64,000 nucleotides of DNA from Datnioides undecimradiatus (GCA_008933995.1 WARS01000013.1:3402721-3466720); one strand, 5' to 3'; numbered from the stretch's first letter, positions 13,831 to 26,600 are shown. Notes: generated from the letters alone by a model not told the origin. Translations and numbers: made by a program.

Positions 13831-14072
13831 CTGTGCAGTGCAGACAGGTCACCAGTCTATCACGGGGCTAACACATTAAAAGTAGGCAGACAACCACTTT
13901 CTGCTGGCCGTGGGTGTGAAGGCAAGTGTGAGTTTTCAATTTACCTAACCTGCATGTCTTTGAACTGTGTGAGGAAACCCACACGGACACAGAGCAAACA
14001 TGCACAGCCCATGAAGAAGCTAGCTGGGTGTGACGCAGCAGTGCTACCCACTGAGCTCCTGCACCACCTTTT
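13831..14072 (+). repeat. dispersed fish repeat, family B
   Basis: It includes GACAGGTCACCAGTCTATCA, ACCTAACCTGCATGTCTTTG, GTGAGGAAACCCACACGGAC and a GCTACCCACTGAGCTCCTGC end. This is a diverged copy of a very common fish dispersed repeat. It explains the 184-codon open frame at 13756-14310, which is not a gene. Confidence 0.75.
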
Positions 14073-14075
14073 AGA

Positions 14076-17000
14076 ATGCTGCTATTTCTTTTCATTAAAC
14101 ATAATTAAAAAGGGACGTGTTCACTGTTCAGCCACTGGAATGACCATACATAGATTAGGTTTTCTCTTATTAATGCAGGCACATGTGATTTCTAATCAAG
14201 GAGGGAGGCCAAGGTGGACCGGAGCTCTCCTAAGTCCATTGTTGAAGTATCCCCTTCAGAGAGTCAAGCTCTTTTTATTGAGGCGACCTTGTAACATCTT
14301 ATGCTTATGAATAGCAATGAATTCTAGCAGCAGTGATGACATTTCTATTAACAAAGTTGCAGCAAATTTCTGACAACACAATGCTTATTGATGTGAGATA
14401 CAAAAATTAGCCACACACCCTGTGCATTACTTCTCCTTTATCTTCACAATGTGCCTTGTGTCAAATGTTGTTTTATGGCCAATTTTAGCACAAAGTGTGA
14501 AAACAAACTGCTGGCGAGCAGCTCAAACTGGCAGCACAGGCGTGTTTATCACTGCTAAGTTACCATTTTACATGGAGTTTACCCAGCATTTGTGTTGTCT
14601 TGCACAAGTGATTGGTCGTTGCTGTTGTGGTGGCTCATGTCTGTGGGGGACACTATAAAAGGTTTGAATAGTCAATCAAGACGGAGAGGATGCGAAAACC
14701 CATAATTTTACATACATCAAAATAAATCACAGCCAGGACAACAAGTCAAAAACAACAAAAACAAGATGATTGAAAGAGCGATTCGACAAAAAAACGCGCA
14801 AGCACCAAAGACACATTTTGAGAAACATAATAAGACAGCCCTACCCTTGCCCTTGACGAGTTCGGTACTTTGTCAACCCTGAGCTGAATTACGATCTCCA
14901 TTTAGAGGACAATTGATCCAACTGGGGCAAAAAAAATAGAGGAGGATAGTGGGAGACACCTCTGCATGAGGTGATATATGCTCTATCTGTGTCTTCCTGC
15001 TATTACATAGAGGCCACTACAGTGCTGCTTGAGGCGTGAGAGACTCAGTCTACCTCCCTGTGGGAGACTTATGCTTCAAACACCTCCCAGTAGAGAGATC
15101 CACTACCTGGACCCCCATTAATTCATCCATAAATCTGAATTGTGAACATCACTGATGAAGTGCTGCATGTTCAATAGGATAACTTCTGACATGTGGGTAT
15201 GGGCCGACATGTCTCCTTGGATAAGCCTTGTAAGGTGGTTAAATGGTTGGATTAACTAATATTAGTATGCGCGCTGCGTTGCGAGCACTGGATCAGAATC
15301 AGCAGACTCGTTCCTGCTGCATGGGGCTTGAAGGGCAAACAAAAGTAGCCTTTTGTTGTGGGGGGCTTATGATGACATCAAACATGATTGTCTTTAGCCT
15401 TTTGAGTGTGGCATTTTGTTTTACTTTGTTAAAAAGGTTGGTGCCTCAAGGGGACTGCTGTGAAGTGACAAGAGATTTTTTTAAAAAAACATTTACGGTA
15501 GACGTGATGACGGTTGATGTGATGTTCTTAGAGAGGGAGGCATCATCTAACAGCTCTGGCAGAGCCTTAGAGAGTACAGGGCCACGGAAATAGGGTCTCA
15601 AGGGCATCTACAAAGAGATATGAGTGGATCAAGCCACCTTTCAAACTGTATAAACTCAGTAGGTTGTCAGTTTTTCTCCTCACAAAATGAAGGATTTTGC
15701 TGGTTTGCCGGAAACAAAGAAGGGGTGTGAAGAGAAGACGGGTTTTTGGCACACTAAAATATCAGCATTGAGGGGGAGATTCATTTTTCTCTGACCAGCA
15801 CATTCATGTTATCCTCCCTTATTATTTTTATCCTGTAAGTCAGAGATTTTTAACATGTAATATCACACATTGCTTTCAGAGTTCCCGCACAAAATCAAAA
15901 TTCTTTTAAACGACTTTATTTCTGAACCAATCCAAATAATTTAAATTAAGCAGGTTGTTTCTGTTTACTTACTGCGGATAGGAAAGGAATATATTACAAA
16001 ATCTCCCTTGTGAATAGTGTTGGGGGTTTTTTTTATTCATAGCCGCCAGTAAAAAAATAATACAAAATGAAAAATAACATATCCCGGCAGTTGTTGCACT
16101 GTTGCTAAAAGAAGTGTAATGTTCAGAACCGTTTTCAATTAGCATGACAGTTTGCTGTCATCCTCTTACAGCTAAGAGGGTCAGTGTGACCAACGCTGCG
16201 CTGGTTTTCAGTCTCCTATTTTTGCATGTTATAAATAAATAAAATTATCAATTTAAAAAAAAAAAGAAAAATCTTTTCCCCTGTGCATCCAAAGCTGTGA
16301 AATAATGCACTTCACTGCACCCACACAAGCCGCGTGTGTCAAGAGACTATACAGCACTAATGTTCTCCGCATTGTACAGTATGGTGAGGCCTCAGTGAAA
16401 TGTCTGCCTTTATTTGAAGTGACAGAGATGCTGCAGAGGCAGTCTCAAATGTAGTAACACAGAGACAGCGTCAAATCAATTGTCTGCTACGCTACCAAAG
16501 TGCAATGAGTTATGGAGAAGTCACCACTGACCTCTAACATCAGGAGTACACACTTTAATTTGATTGCTGCAAAACTTTGAGTAGATTGGGCTTTTAGTAG
16601 AATTTAAATTTTCAGGTGAAATGTGGTTGTTGTTGAGTATGAGACAGTCTGAAAGCTTGGGAGGCACAGGTGTGTGTCACCGTTTCACCGTAGTGATCAG
16701 CACAATCCTGAGACAACATTGTGACAGAGCGGCTCGGTCACTGACTGCGAGCAGCGCAGGCACGTATCTCTGCGCTGCGTCGCTGGCCATAGGCAGACAT
16801 CCCCTCCCTTCATCCGTGTTCACTGCACAGATTTTAATACTCCGCAATCACTTCACATCTCTCCTCACACAACAGCTTAAGCAGCGGGTGCACGCTTGGT
16901 TGCAATACTTCAAACATCGCATCCACTCACCTCATGGAGAACGCTGTGGCGATCGCCCATCCGTCATCCGGCTGGCAAACTGGGGCCTATCGATTTCCGG

Positions 17001-17639
17001 GTATATGTAGGGTATTTTGGCGCGTTTCCTGGTCAGGTGACCAGCGTGATTTCATTTATCTTTATAATATCATATTTTGGCTATTTTTGCTTATTCCTGA
17101 TGTAGATAAATGGTTAAGTTAATTATATAAAGAATGTCTAGATCCTGACAAACGTAATCGTGTTAGGTGTCTTTTCTGTGCAAATAAAATATTGTTTAAT
17201 TAAATGTTATTATTAAAGACTTGACTTGGTTACGCTGCAGGTGACAGACTCTGGTCATTACTGCATTATGGTTTTTAGAGTTACTGAAGCACTCCAGTTT
17301 TGTAAATTCAGATTTTTGCTTTTATTGCCTTATTTGCGCTATTTTTCTAATGTAAATATTTTTTCGCACTGTTTGCGCTTTTTGGAGGCCGGCAATACAT
17401 TTTTGCATCAACATTACTTTCTGAGAGCTTGGAGAGCGGAACCTGCGACACACATTATTCTGTCTGCTGTCTTAAGCCTTTTTTATAATAGATTTTAAAA
17501 GTCTTTGAAGTCTGTGGGACTGCAGATCTGAGATGTTTGGACTACCAACAGTAAAACCAACTAGCCAGAAGACAGACTGATTCAGACTGACTAAAAGATT
17601 GTTACTTACCTATTGTTGTTGGTTTTTTGCTCTCTCTTT
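14076..17639. other. 3' flank, no gene seen
   Basis: No supportable gene. On the minus strand, 15440-15600 stays open and gives a leucine- and serine-rich peptide that I do not recognise. 16620-17010 has a 129-codon plus-strand frame without family features. Both could be decayed mobile elements. Confidence 0.5.
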
Positions 17640-17731
17640 GTTGTTATTCTTCACCCTGTAAGGTGACCTTGTCGTTCTGAAAGGTTCCTATAAATAAAAT
17701 GTATTATTATTATTATTATTATTATTATTAG
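17640..17731 (+). mobile_element. LINE/SINE-like 3' tail ending in a TTA microsatellite
   Basis: CCTGTAAGGTGACCTTG, then TGAAAGGTTCCTATAAATAA, runs directly into a TAT repeat (17702-17731). Many fish LINE and SINE copies end this way (a 'gaaaggcgcctataaataaa' tail followed by ATT repeats). The upstream limit is unclear. Confidence 0.55.
17702..17731. repeat. (TAT)n microsatellite
   Basis: Ten trinucleotide units following a LINE-like tail. Confidence 0.9.
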
Positions 17732-19124
17732 TATTGTTATTATCGTTGTTGTTTGAACATTTAACTGGTCTAACAAGTAGAGAGTAGGAGTTGGTTTAAG
17801 GTAAGAATACATTTAAAATGAAAAGAAAAGAAATCCATGGCAACCCCCCTCCCAAATATCCAACTTGGTGTGGTCCATTTTGCCAACACCTGGAAGAACA
17901 CCGGTCGTGTTAAACCTAACCAAGAAAACAAAGAAAACACTTGAACAAAAGTGAATCAAAAATGTATTACATAAAACAAAAGACTGACGAGGTGGTGGTG
18001 GGGGGGGGGGTGTTACACCTTTATACTCTCCTTCCTTTCATTTTTGATCAAACAGAAACAAAAAAAAAAACTTTTAGTAACCTAAGAGACTTGCTGCAGG
18101 GAATGAGGGCTATGGAGGCCTCACAGTATCAGAAACCTGTGTAATCGCCATTTATTTCAATGACACAAAGAAAGAAAACTTGCTACAGCTCCCTAAACAT
18201 TCACTATTTAAACAGTACTGTACACTCAGTCACATTATTCAACTTCACCAGCTTTTAAAGCGGTTTCCTCTACAGCAGGCTAGCTCTAACACTGAAAGGT
18301 CTTTTGACAGTGACAAGAAGCTCAGATAACCCAGACATCAAGGACAGTCCAGTTACAAAACAGGACATTCTTCCACAACGTCATCAATTCATTATTGTGC
18401 TGCTCTAACACATTTCATAACGTGCAGTTGTTGTAGATGTTGGGTTTCTGTCACACCAATCAGTGAAACTGCAGATCATTTGTCTGGACTCAGAAACATT
18501 GATATTCATTGTATCCATGTGAAGAAAGTGTCAGTGATGATTCAGAATTAGAATTAGACCACAAGCAGCAAACTATAAACTATAAATCACATCATGTTAA
18601 CAAGTTTTGTAGCCGGCATGCTAGCAAACTGTTGCCTTACATGTACAATACTTACACAACCGGAAGAAACATATTCCACTGCGGTCCACACCCGAGGAAA
18701 GTATCTTGGTCTCTTTGACTTGCTATGTGCAGCTCGTTTCACCTGGCCGTTGTTCGCTTTGGCTCGCTGCCATTTTTGAGTTGTTTTGGGAGCCTGTGGA
18801 CTGAAAGTGACTGAAGAGTGCAGCTTTATGTGGGGGAGTTGTGATAGCCAGAGGGACTCATCCGCAAAGACCAACAAACCAAAAGAAGAAAACGGCAAGC
18901 ATATGAAACCTGCATAAAACTGTTGATTCCCAGTGGGATCAGCAGTACCAGCAACTCTTGGTAATATAAGACAAAAGTGCAAGATGAAGTTTTAAGACAT
19001 TTCTTTCCATGTTTAGGCTAACATAACAGTCTATACTGGAGTAAAAATCTAAAGTAGCCTTCATGTTACTTGGCGTGCAAAAGGTAAAATCATTAATCTA
19101 ATGTAAATTTTATCGATCACCTTT

Positions 19125-19400
19125 AAAGCCCAGTTAGGTCTGGCCCCTGGCTATGTAGTACACATTTTATACTTCTATGAGCGAGCGTGCAGCCTCTGAT
19201 CCCCCAGCAGGGCCCTTTTAGCTGATTCTTTAACACTTAGAATTAAATAAAGGTTTAACCAGGCTTTTTTTCTTTCAGGACCTCTATGATTTGGAACAAC
19301 CTGCCCGAGGAGCTCGGGCAATAACCGAATCAATATCATCTTAAAGGCTTAAAACATATTTTTTTTCATGTGTTTTTTATTTGATTGTGGCGGTGTTGCC
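19125..19400 (+). mobile_element. non-LTR retrotransposon fragment, end of reverse transcriptase ORF
   Basis: The plus strand at 19128-19190 reads FKAQLGLAPGYVVH and then YERACSL before a stop. After a frame change 19280-19325 reads MIWNNLPEELGQ. These match the C-terminal end of fish L2/Rex1-like reverse transcriptase ORFs (family pattern LHGLAPxYL, RSxR, LWNxLPxxIR) followed by an AT-rich tail. Stops and frameshifts make it a dead 3' fragment. The clade assignment is tentative. Confidence 0.7.
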
Positions 19401-19433
19401 TCAAAGCGAAAAAGGTTCAGGCAATTTCCTCTA

Positions 19434-19585
19434 AGGGATTCGGATGTCATTCCCGATCTTGCGTGGGTTTCCTCCAGCAGTCCAAAGCCATGCAGGTTAG
19501 GGGTAAAGGAAACCGACCCGTTTAAAGTGTAGTACGGCCCTCGCCCAGTGCATTCTGGGAAAGGCTCTGGCCCCACTGCAGCCCC
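19434..19585 (-). repeat. family B repeat, minus orientation
   Basis: The reverse complement contains GCCTTTCCCAGAATGCACTG, then CCTAACCTGCATGGCTTTG and GGAGGAAACCCACGC, matching the copy at 13831-14072 in opposite orientation. It abuts the retrotransposon fragment ending near 19400. Confidence 0.75.
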
Positions 19586-20208
19586 AAAGAAGCTAAGTGG
19601 TTTTAACAAAGGATGCATGTTGTTGTTTTGTTGCCTTTATCCTCGTCTACGACCGTTAGCTTGTCTCACTTTGTTTTGTGTGTTTTTTTTGCGATTTGGT
19701 GATTTATCTCGCAAAGCTGTTTTCATCTGACTTTCAAGCAGTTTTTAAAAGTACTATACTAATGAATGGCACTATTGTTTTGACTTAATATTGTGTCAAA
19801 GAAACTGATCTTTAAAGGTGCTGGTTATGTACTGTCACAAAGACATCAATGGGAGAGTCATTATCCAAGCTTTGGAGGATGTGCTTGTGTGGACACAGAG
19901 GTGTCATTTGGTACATAAAACACATGCTCACCCAGTTCTCTACCTGAGTGCAGCTTTTGTAAAGAGTCAATGGCCATCCAACGATAATAGTCATCTCAAT
20001 TTATTAATCCAGCTTGTCAGAGTGCTACATTTGCATTTGTTGTGGTAAAGTGAGTTTTGCTTATGCAGAGTATTTCAGCTAAATGGATATGTCGTTAGCC
20101 TGGTGAAGGTGAGAGCTTTGTTTTGAGTGTGTCTGAAAAGTAAATAACTAATGCCGTTCAGCTATTAGGGTATATATGATTGATATTTTCTGCAGTGCAC
20201 ATTCATAT

Positions 20209-20225
20209 CCCCCCCCCCCCCCCCC
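20209..20225. repeat. C17 homopolymer
   Basis: Uninterrupted C run; G17 on the other strand, so a possible quadruplex former or a sequencing-sensitive site. Confidence 0.85.
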
Positions 20226-22482
20226 ATGTTTAATCAATTGTCATTACCCAGCCAAGAACAGAGAGAAGAGAAGAGGATATATTGTGTGCACATAGCTGCC
20301 CCTGTAGAGAACTGTCAATCACTAAGCGTCTATCTGCATAACTAATGACTGGCCTCATGTTGCCCTTGGAGTTGCGCGGGGGGGGGTCTGATTTATGGAA
20401 ACACATACTTATGTTCGCATGTGCAGGCCATCACTAAGGAATGACATTTTCCTCTGACAATGATGGAAGATGAATGGGAAGCTCGTTCGCGGGGAAGATA
20501 CGACTTAAGCGACCTCGGGAGCTTCCTCCCCTAAATTATGATCTTACTCTTTAACCTCAGCTTTCACCACATTAGTCACATAACCCCCGGACGGCATTGT
20601 CTTGTGCAGAGTTTCTTTTAAAGGCACGCACGTGTTCACTTCTCCCCCCTGTACGACTGTGATGCTCATGCTGACCTACATTTGTGTATATCCATTCAGA
20701 CCATGACATTTGCTTGTCAGTATGAAAATGCTGTTGGGCTAAAGGCTATGATTAATAATGGATGACCAAATCACTCCTTGGCAAAGATACACAAATAAAT
20801 ACATACACTGCAGCAGTATAGGTCAATACAGTATAATAGAGTATGCTGCATATTGATGAGGGCAGTGATGTAACACGTGATGCAAATTGTAAAATCAATG
20901 TAAATTTGAACTTTCACCCAACTTTATTACTTTAAACAGTAATCCAGCCTATTTTTCCATGTCCATGGTGATGTATGCGCTTTTAAGTTGGCCATTCATA
21001 TTAGCAGGAGTTATAAATAAAACCACAAACTGACTTTTTTTTTAAAATCACACTGTGATAACACCACTGTTGTAAAAGGAGCAAAACCTGCATTTGCCAA
21101 TTGTGGCATCACTCCTACACTTGTATAGACAAAAAGGGAGTGTGACAGCTGCAATCCTTTGTATTTTTCCGAGTCGCTGCCACTTCAGCTCCGTAACAGA
21201 ACACTAGGAGACTGGAGAAAGATTCTTTTTGTTTAGCAGTGATGGATAATTTATGCTTGAAACGCAGTCCAATGTCAGCTCTCAGCAATCAGCGGATACA
21301 GTAGACCTGCTAATGACCGGGGGGAAAAAAAAAAAAGCTGACATTTTCTCTGAAACGCGGTTATGAAAGCAACTGAATGTGAATCGCAGCCTGGCCATTT
21401 TAGCAGCAGATCATGAAGATGAAAGCGGCTTCTTACATCTCAGCATCCTCTGGTGACTACGACAATTACAGTAGTTTGGCAGAAGGCAGCCAGGAGGGAG
21501 CCACGCTGAGAGGAGAGGCTTTGTTTGGCTGTAGCCTGTCATATGGTCTGTTTGTTTCCATCTAGGACTATTCTCTGAATCTACCCCCGGTGTAAACACA
21601 AGCGCGCGCCACAATTATTCATAATTCAGGAGACATCTTCAGCAAACAAATGGCAAACAATAATTAGTAACAGGGATGCTCTATTTACTTTATCACTGTG
21701 ATCCCACTTATGGAGTAATTTAGTTTATTGCACACAGCGAGATGTAGGTTTTTACCAAAAAAATTAAATATTTATTTGTTTTCATCTTTTTTTTTTTTTT
21801 TTAATTTTCCATACATTTGCAAGTTAAGGTCAACATTGAATAGGTTGTGGATATCAGGTGGATGTGTCCAGTCCATTCATCGTGTGTTACCCATAACCCT
21901 CTCCCTCCTATTTAGACACAGCCATCCTGTTGTCACTAGCTCCCGCCCCCAAAGGAAACCAAATATCAAAAGCAAAAAACAAATGTCTCAGGATATAAAA
22001 TGAATTCAACATATTGTACACATTCACACACAAATCTGGAATGAAAATTGAGTCCCCGTGGGACAAAGCTGGCCACCAGCCAATTCCATAGAACAGTCAT
22101 TTTGTTGAGTCTTAAATCATTGTTGTGGTTTGTGCCTTATTGCCTTACAATTGGCTGTGGAGAGGATAAGAAAAGAAATTGTTAACACACAATTGTCCTC
22201 AGATTGTGACCTCCAAAAACCCCCTTTTATAAATCACTAAAATACAGCAAAAGTATGTCAGTCTCAACCGTTCAGGCTGACCTGGCAGCTCTCGTTTCTT
22301 CTTCCTCTTCTGCAGTTCTTTCACTCCATCCTCTTTCTATTCGCCTCTGTTTTCCCATCTGTCTGTCTTATGTTGGTTATTTTACAAAAGTGGTCATAGA
22401 AAATAAATACAAATATTTTCCCGAATGGAATTCTTATATGACCCAGATGTCACCTCTGCACCAGTGTTCTGTCTTCTGCAGT

Positions 22483-22504
22483 TCCTTCCTTCCTTCCTTC
22501 CTTC
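22483..22504. repeat. (CTTC)n microsatellite
   Basis: About five CTTC units just below the candidate polyadenylation signal. Confidence 0.85.
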
Positions 22505-22516
22505 ATTCCTTCTTTC

Positions 22517-22522
22517 TTTATT
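22517..22522 (-). terminator. candidate polyadenylation signal AATAAA
   Basis: TTTATT on the plus strand is AATAAA on the transcript strand. It is the first such hexamer after the stop codon. Downstream the transcript becomes GGAA-rich rather than clearly GU-rich, so the support is weak. Confidence 0.35.
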
Positions 22523-22606
22523 CATTTTATAATGTCCTCCTTGCCTTACTTTTTCTTTTGCACTTCAGCAGAGTTCACTGTTGCAGTTACCATGGTAATC
22601 ATGGTG

Positions 22607-22629
22607 TAAATAAATAAATAAATAAATAC
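22607..22629. repeat. (AAAT)n microsatellite in the presumed 3' UTR
   Basis: Runs of AAAT; TTTA on the transcript strand, giving an AU-rich stretch in the presumed UTR. Confidence 0.85.
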
Positions 22630-22779
22630 ATGAAAACAAATAAATATATAAATATTCCCTCCTTTTCAAATAAATACGTGTTTGTCAGATGGTTTACCTT
22701 GGCATGGTTTAACCCTACCTACGTAATGTTGATACACTGAACTCTGAAAACAGTCTCGTAGCTTAAAATAAAGGTTCTT

Positions 22780-22806
22780 GTTTATGATTTGGGAGAAATC
22801 ATAAAC
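22780..22806 (-). promoter_or_regulatory. perfect 11-bp stem-loop in the presumed 3' UTR
   Basis: Arms 22780-22790 and 22796-22806 are exact reverse complements around a 5-base loop: GTTTATGATTT, then GGGAG, then AAATCATAAAC on the plus strand. In the cadherin transcript the loop reads CUCCC. It lies about 310 bases past the stop codon. The role is unknown: it could be an RNA-binding or stability element, or chance. Confidence 0.5.
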
Positions 22807-23118
22807 CTCTCCCTCGGACTAAATGGCAATTTTGGTGACAGGACTTCTCTTTACCCTTTCTCACACTGTCCCCAGAGCTTTCCAGCTGATGTCCGAAACT
22901 CTCAGAGGAACCAAAGAGTGCAAAAAAACTGGAGTTCGAAGTTCGACACTGTGAAATTTCTTTCAAAGAGTTAAAGAGGTGTTGCTCTGTCTTTAAAGAG
23001 TACACAGTGCTGGCTCTGATGATCTCGGTAGAGTGCCAGAGGGTGAGAAGAGGAGGCTGAGAAGAAGAAGGAGGAAGAAGAGGGAGTTTAAACGTCTCTC
23101 CGCAGAGGAGAAGCTGTG

Positions 23119-23648
23119 CTAGGACCCTTCTTCCTCAGGGTTTCCTGGAGCGTAGTAGCCCGCCAGTTGCCTGAAACGTGGTCCCCAGTCGCTGAGGTAG
23201 GAGAAATCCTGCTCCGAGGTGGTTGAGAGTGTGTGGATGGAGCTGAGGGAAAGCGCTGGTGAACTGGTGCCCTCAAAGGCGTACGTCTGGAAGGAGTCGT
23301 ACGGCGGCACCGACAGGTCAGCGTCGGCCTGTTCCACCTTCTTTCGGATGTAGCCTTTGAATAGGGAGAAGTCTGCCGCTGCTGCTGCAGGACCCTCTGC
23401 ACCACCACCCACACGGTTAGCCTGTATCCACTGCGGCAGCGAGCGAATGTCCGGGCCAGAGTCACAGCTCTTGGCCTCCGGGAAGTCATAGAGGTTCCGC
23501 AGGGCGCTCATGTCGTATGCCTGAGTGTCCTGCTCTCCTCCGCCCTCATCATTGTACTTGATGACGTTATCCCTCATGTCCTCCTCATCCTCTGCCATCC
23601 TCTGGCCCTTCCTGTGGCGTTTCAGCGTCAGTATCAGCAAGACAAGGA
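23119..23648 (-). CDS. cdh22: cdh22 last coding exon, end of transmembrane helix and cytoplasmic tail
   Basis: Acceptor CCATCAG before 23648; 530 coding bases ending in TAG at 23121-23119. It begins VLVLLILTLKRHRKGQ, which finishes the membrane helix and gives a basic stop-transfer. Next comes the juxtamembrane block EDEEDMRDNVIKYNDEGGG, the p120-catenin binding region in classical cadherins, then EQDTQAYDMSALRNLYDF. A variable middle contains a run of alanines (EGPAAAAADF). The C-terminal catenin-binding region has DADLSVPPYDSFQTYAFEG, a serine-rich stretch, and DFSYLSDWGPRFRQLAGYY. The product ends about a dozen residues later at EEEGS. Family knowledge: the last block binds beta-catenin and so links to actin. 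The fit to remembered cadherin-22 is close across both ends and loose in the middle. Confidence 0.95.
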
Positions 23649-26600
23649 CTGATGGAGAAGGAGACAAGGAAGGAGAAAGACTATTGTAATTCCAAAGTAA
23701 TGGTCAAACATGTACAGAATAATGAAACAGGTTTACAAAGAAAACCTTGATTTTCCTCAGTGTTGGCTCATGTTTTGGCACTGAAGGTTAAATATGAATT
23801 TGTCAGATCAACCTGAACAGTAGGGTGAGATAAAAGCCAAGAGAAAGACAGGTTCATATTTAAGGGATTTTATAAACTGCCATTACCGCAAGTGTTTTGA
23901 AATCTGTGGCTTTGAATGTCTTGCTGCGCAGCCGACGTGGATTAAGAGTTGTCAGGCACAGTTTAAAGAGCTTGAATGCAAAACTGGAATTCCTCCTCAT
24001 CTCACAAAGAATAATAACATACCAAACCCAGATTCAGACCGTTCAGTGGTGAAGAAAACGGCCTTACTAAAGAATATAATTGCACTAAATGAGAACACAC
24101 TGTGTAGTGCTCTATTTTGCATGATGGATTTTTCAAGTACATTCCCTGGGAAAGTTTCTAACTACTCCCACCGTAACTTTGATTTCACCTCTCAGGACAA
24201 AGGCTCAGCGGGGGAAGATAATATATCATTACGTTTTACATTTCAAATGCATGAGCATTGATTTTTCACAATCCTGATTGCCCTGCCCAGAAATATGATT
24301 TAAAAAGCTCTAATGAGACCAATCTGTATATCAATACTCATCCAAGTTGAGCGAAACAAAGACTTTGTGGTTCCATCACCGCTTAGGAGCAGATGCAACC
24401 ACCTACAAAGGGAGGGAAATGCCTCTGAAAATTAAGTCTGGATTAACAAAAAAGGGGGACAACAACTGAGATGGATCATGTTATGGGCTAATGAAACGAG
24501 AGGAAAACAAAGGCTCTGTGCACAGATGAATCAATGAGGCTTTAATTTCAGCTTAGTTATTTTAATTACTGCCTACATTTGTGATTAGACAAGTCTCGCT
24601 CAGCTCAGGCGCCCGCCCCCTGACTCCATCATCGGTTGTCGGGGCTGCACCCTTCCCTCTGAAACCAGATTTGTCTGTTTGCAGCAACATCAAAAGTCAT
24701 TTTCAGTGTTGATAAAAACACATTATGGGCAGCTATGAATGAATTATGCACACTGGGGACCAGGAGAAAGATAATGAAGAACCATTTACAAAAGTCTTAT
24801 GGATAAACAGCAATCAAGCCTCTGTTTGATTAACTAATTATTAAGCAGAAGGGGAAAAAAAACACCAAACTACATGGAAATTACAAACCCGAAACAAAAA
24901 TCCAAATCTGACACGATCATAACTCCGATCATAAAACAACCTGGGTTCAGGTGACAAGCTAATAAAAAATAGACATACAAGGGAATGAGGCCGTACAAAT
25001 AGCGTGTGGGAGCGTGATATCCTGATTACTTTGAAAGCGTTTATTCTTTTGTGTCGCGTGAATTCACAGTAGCTAGAAGTGGATCTGCTCATTTGTTTCC
25101 TTCTCCATTATGGATGACTGATGAAAATAAATGTGGTCCTTTCCAAAAGATGTTTATTCCTGCTCTCCCACTTCACCGTATCATCTGAATTAGTAAACAG
25201 TTAGTTGGCATGCGTTATGAATGGCCTTTCAGCAATTGTCATATGTGCAGAGAAGTAATTAATATCGGCGATAAAAATCAGGCATTTCTGAGAATTTAAA
25301 AAACAAGTAGATATTAGTCAGATGAACAAAATGTTAGTTACTGAGTTTTGATCTGCAGCAGATTGTGTTTCCTGTGGCCAGTCAGCTATGGCCTGTGTTA
25401 CAGTGTAATGTTGGACAGAAACCCTTTTTCTTCTTTTTGGCAGAGACATTGAGCAACTACTCCAAAGGAATGCCGGTGAAGGGACATTTAGATAGATCAT
25501 TAACCCGTAGGCACCATGCATCTTCTGGAACAGATAGCCTGTTGCCTAAAACAAATGCCTACAAGCCGACGGAGATAAAAAGACTATCAATTATAATGGG
25601 GCCTGCGCTGTCTGGGACGACACCGATTGTTTGATGCTCTGAACCCAGCAGAACAGCCGTCCATACATTGTGAAAATTATTTCCCAGTCGAACTAGATCA
25701 ATGTCAAACACATTACGTGCTGTGTACAGGAAATTCACACATGCTAAGGGACGTATAGTAGTGTGCATGGAAAAAAAAAAGCCCGTGGACAAATGAACTC
25801 TTCCAAAGTGACCTTGGGAAAGGCCACGTTTCTTTGCTTTCATCTCCTTCCTTTTCCCCTGTGAAAGAAAGTCCTAACAAAAAAACCCCAAACATCGGTT
25901 TGAAGCATATAATCTGTACAAATGACTTGTTGCTGCAGCTGGTAATTGTCTTCATTTGGTGTAAATGGCCTAAAAAATAACTTGCGGAGCGCAAACGCCC
26001 CGTGTGTTCCCTGCCTAAAGAGCTGTGCCAGCCTAAAGAGCCTCGGTGATCTTGAATGGGGATTTTATGCAGTATCTCTGACTGATAATGTACATTAGTT
26101 CTCCTCTTACATTGTTTGCTGGGCTCCATTGGGTAAGCGCTGTCTGTAACCATTGTGTTTATTCTTCTCCTCCATGAATGGGGCGAATTAATTGCCACGG
26201 GGTTGAGGAAACAGTCATGGTTTGTGGTAAATTGCGGCTCACACTGCCATGCATACTAAATAAGAACTAAGACAATTACTCTAAATTTACACTAATGAGG
26301 AGAGTAATAGGAGGTAGAAGGCTTGATGTTATGAGCTCCCTCATAGGTGCAGATCAGCTGCTTCTTCAGAAAGTAATACTGAAGGCCTATGACAGTATGT
26401 GGCAATCCAGTCTGAGGTAAGAATGATCAGATAACCTCACATCTTACAAAACCCTCCCTTCACTGATAACATGTGAGTGCTGCTGCCAATTGGGTACACA
26501 TGTTTGAACTCTGAGCTTTTGAAAACCTATTTAATTTGGAGATTAGCATACCTCAGGCTATGTTGATACACCATGAACAGAATTTACCTTTGTACGAAGC

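Larger units (their letters stand above)
19590..22516. other. 3' flank next to the cdh22 UTR, no gene seen
   Basis: AT-rich and non-coding. It contains a C17 run at 20209-20225, a CTTC repeat at 22483-22504 and further candidate minus-strand AATAAA hexamers (21724-21729, 21771-21776), so it may hold the end of a longer cdh22 3' UTR. Confidence 0.55.
22517..23118 (-). other. cdh22: probable cdh22 3' UTR
   Basis: This is the sequence just downstream of the TAG stop on the minus strand. It has no continuing reading frame. On the transcript strand it starts with a pyrimidine-rich stretch (CUUCUUCCUCCUUCUUCUUC type, plus positions 23050-23085) and contains a perfect 11-bp hairpin. The lower limit is set at the first minus-strand AATAAA, about 600 bases past the stop. 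The true end could be further on; other AATAAA hexamers occur at 21771-21776 and 21724-21729. Confidence 0.45.

Noticed and set aside
13756..14310. 184-codon open frame on the plus strand
   Set aside because: It overlaps the family B dispersed repeat, and the peptide has no domain features.
15440..15752. Minus-strand open stretches suggesting a pseudogene
   Set aside because: The frames are interrupted, and no peptide resembles a family I can name.
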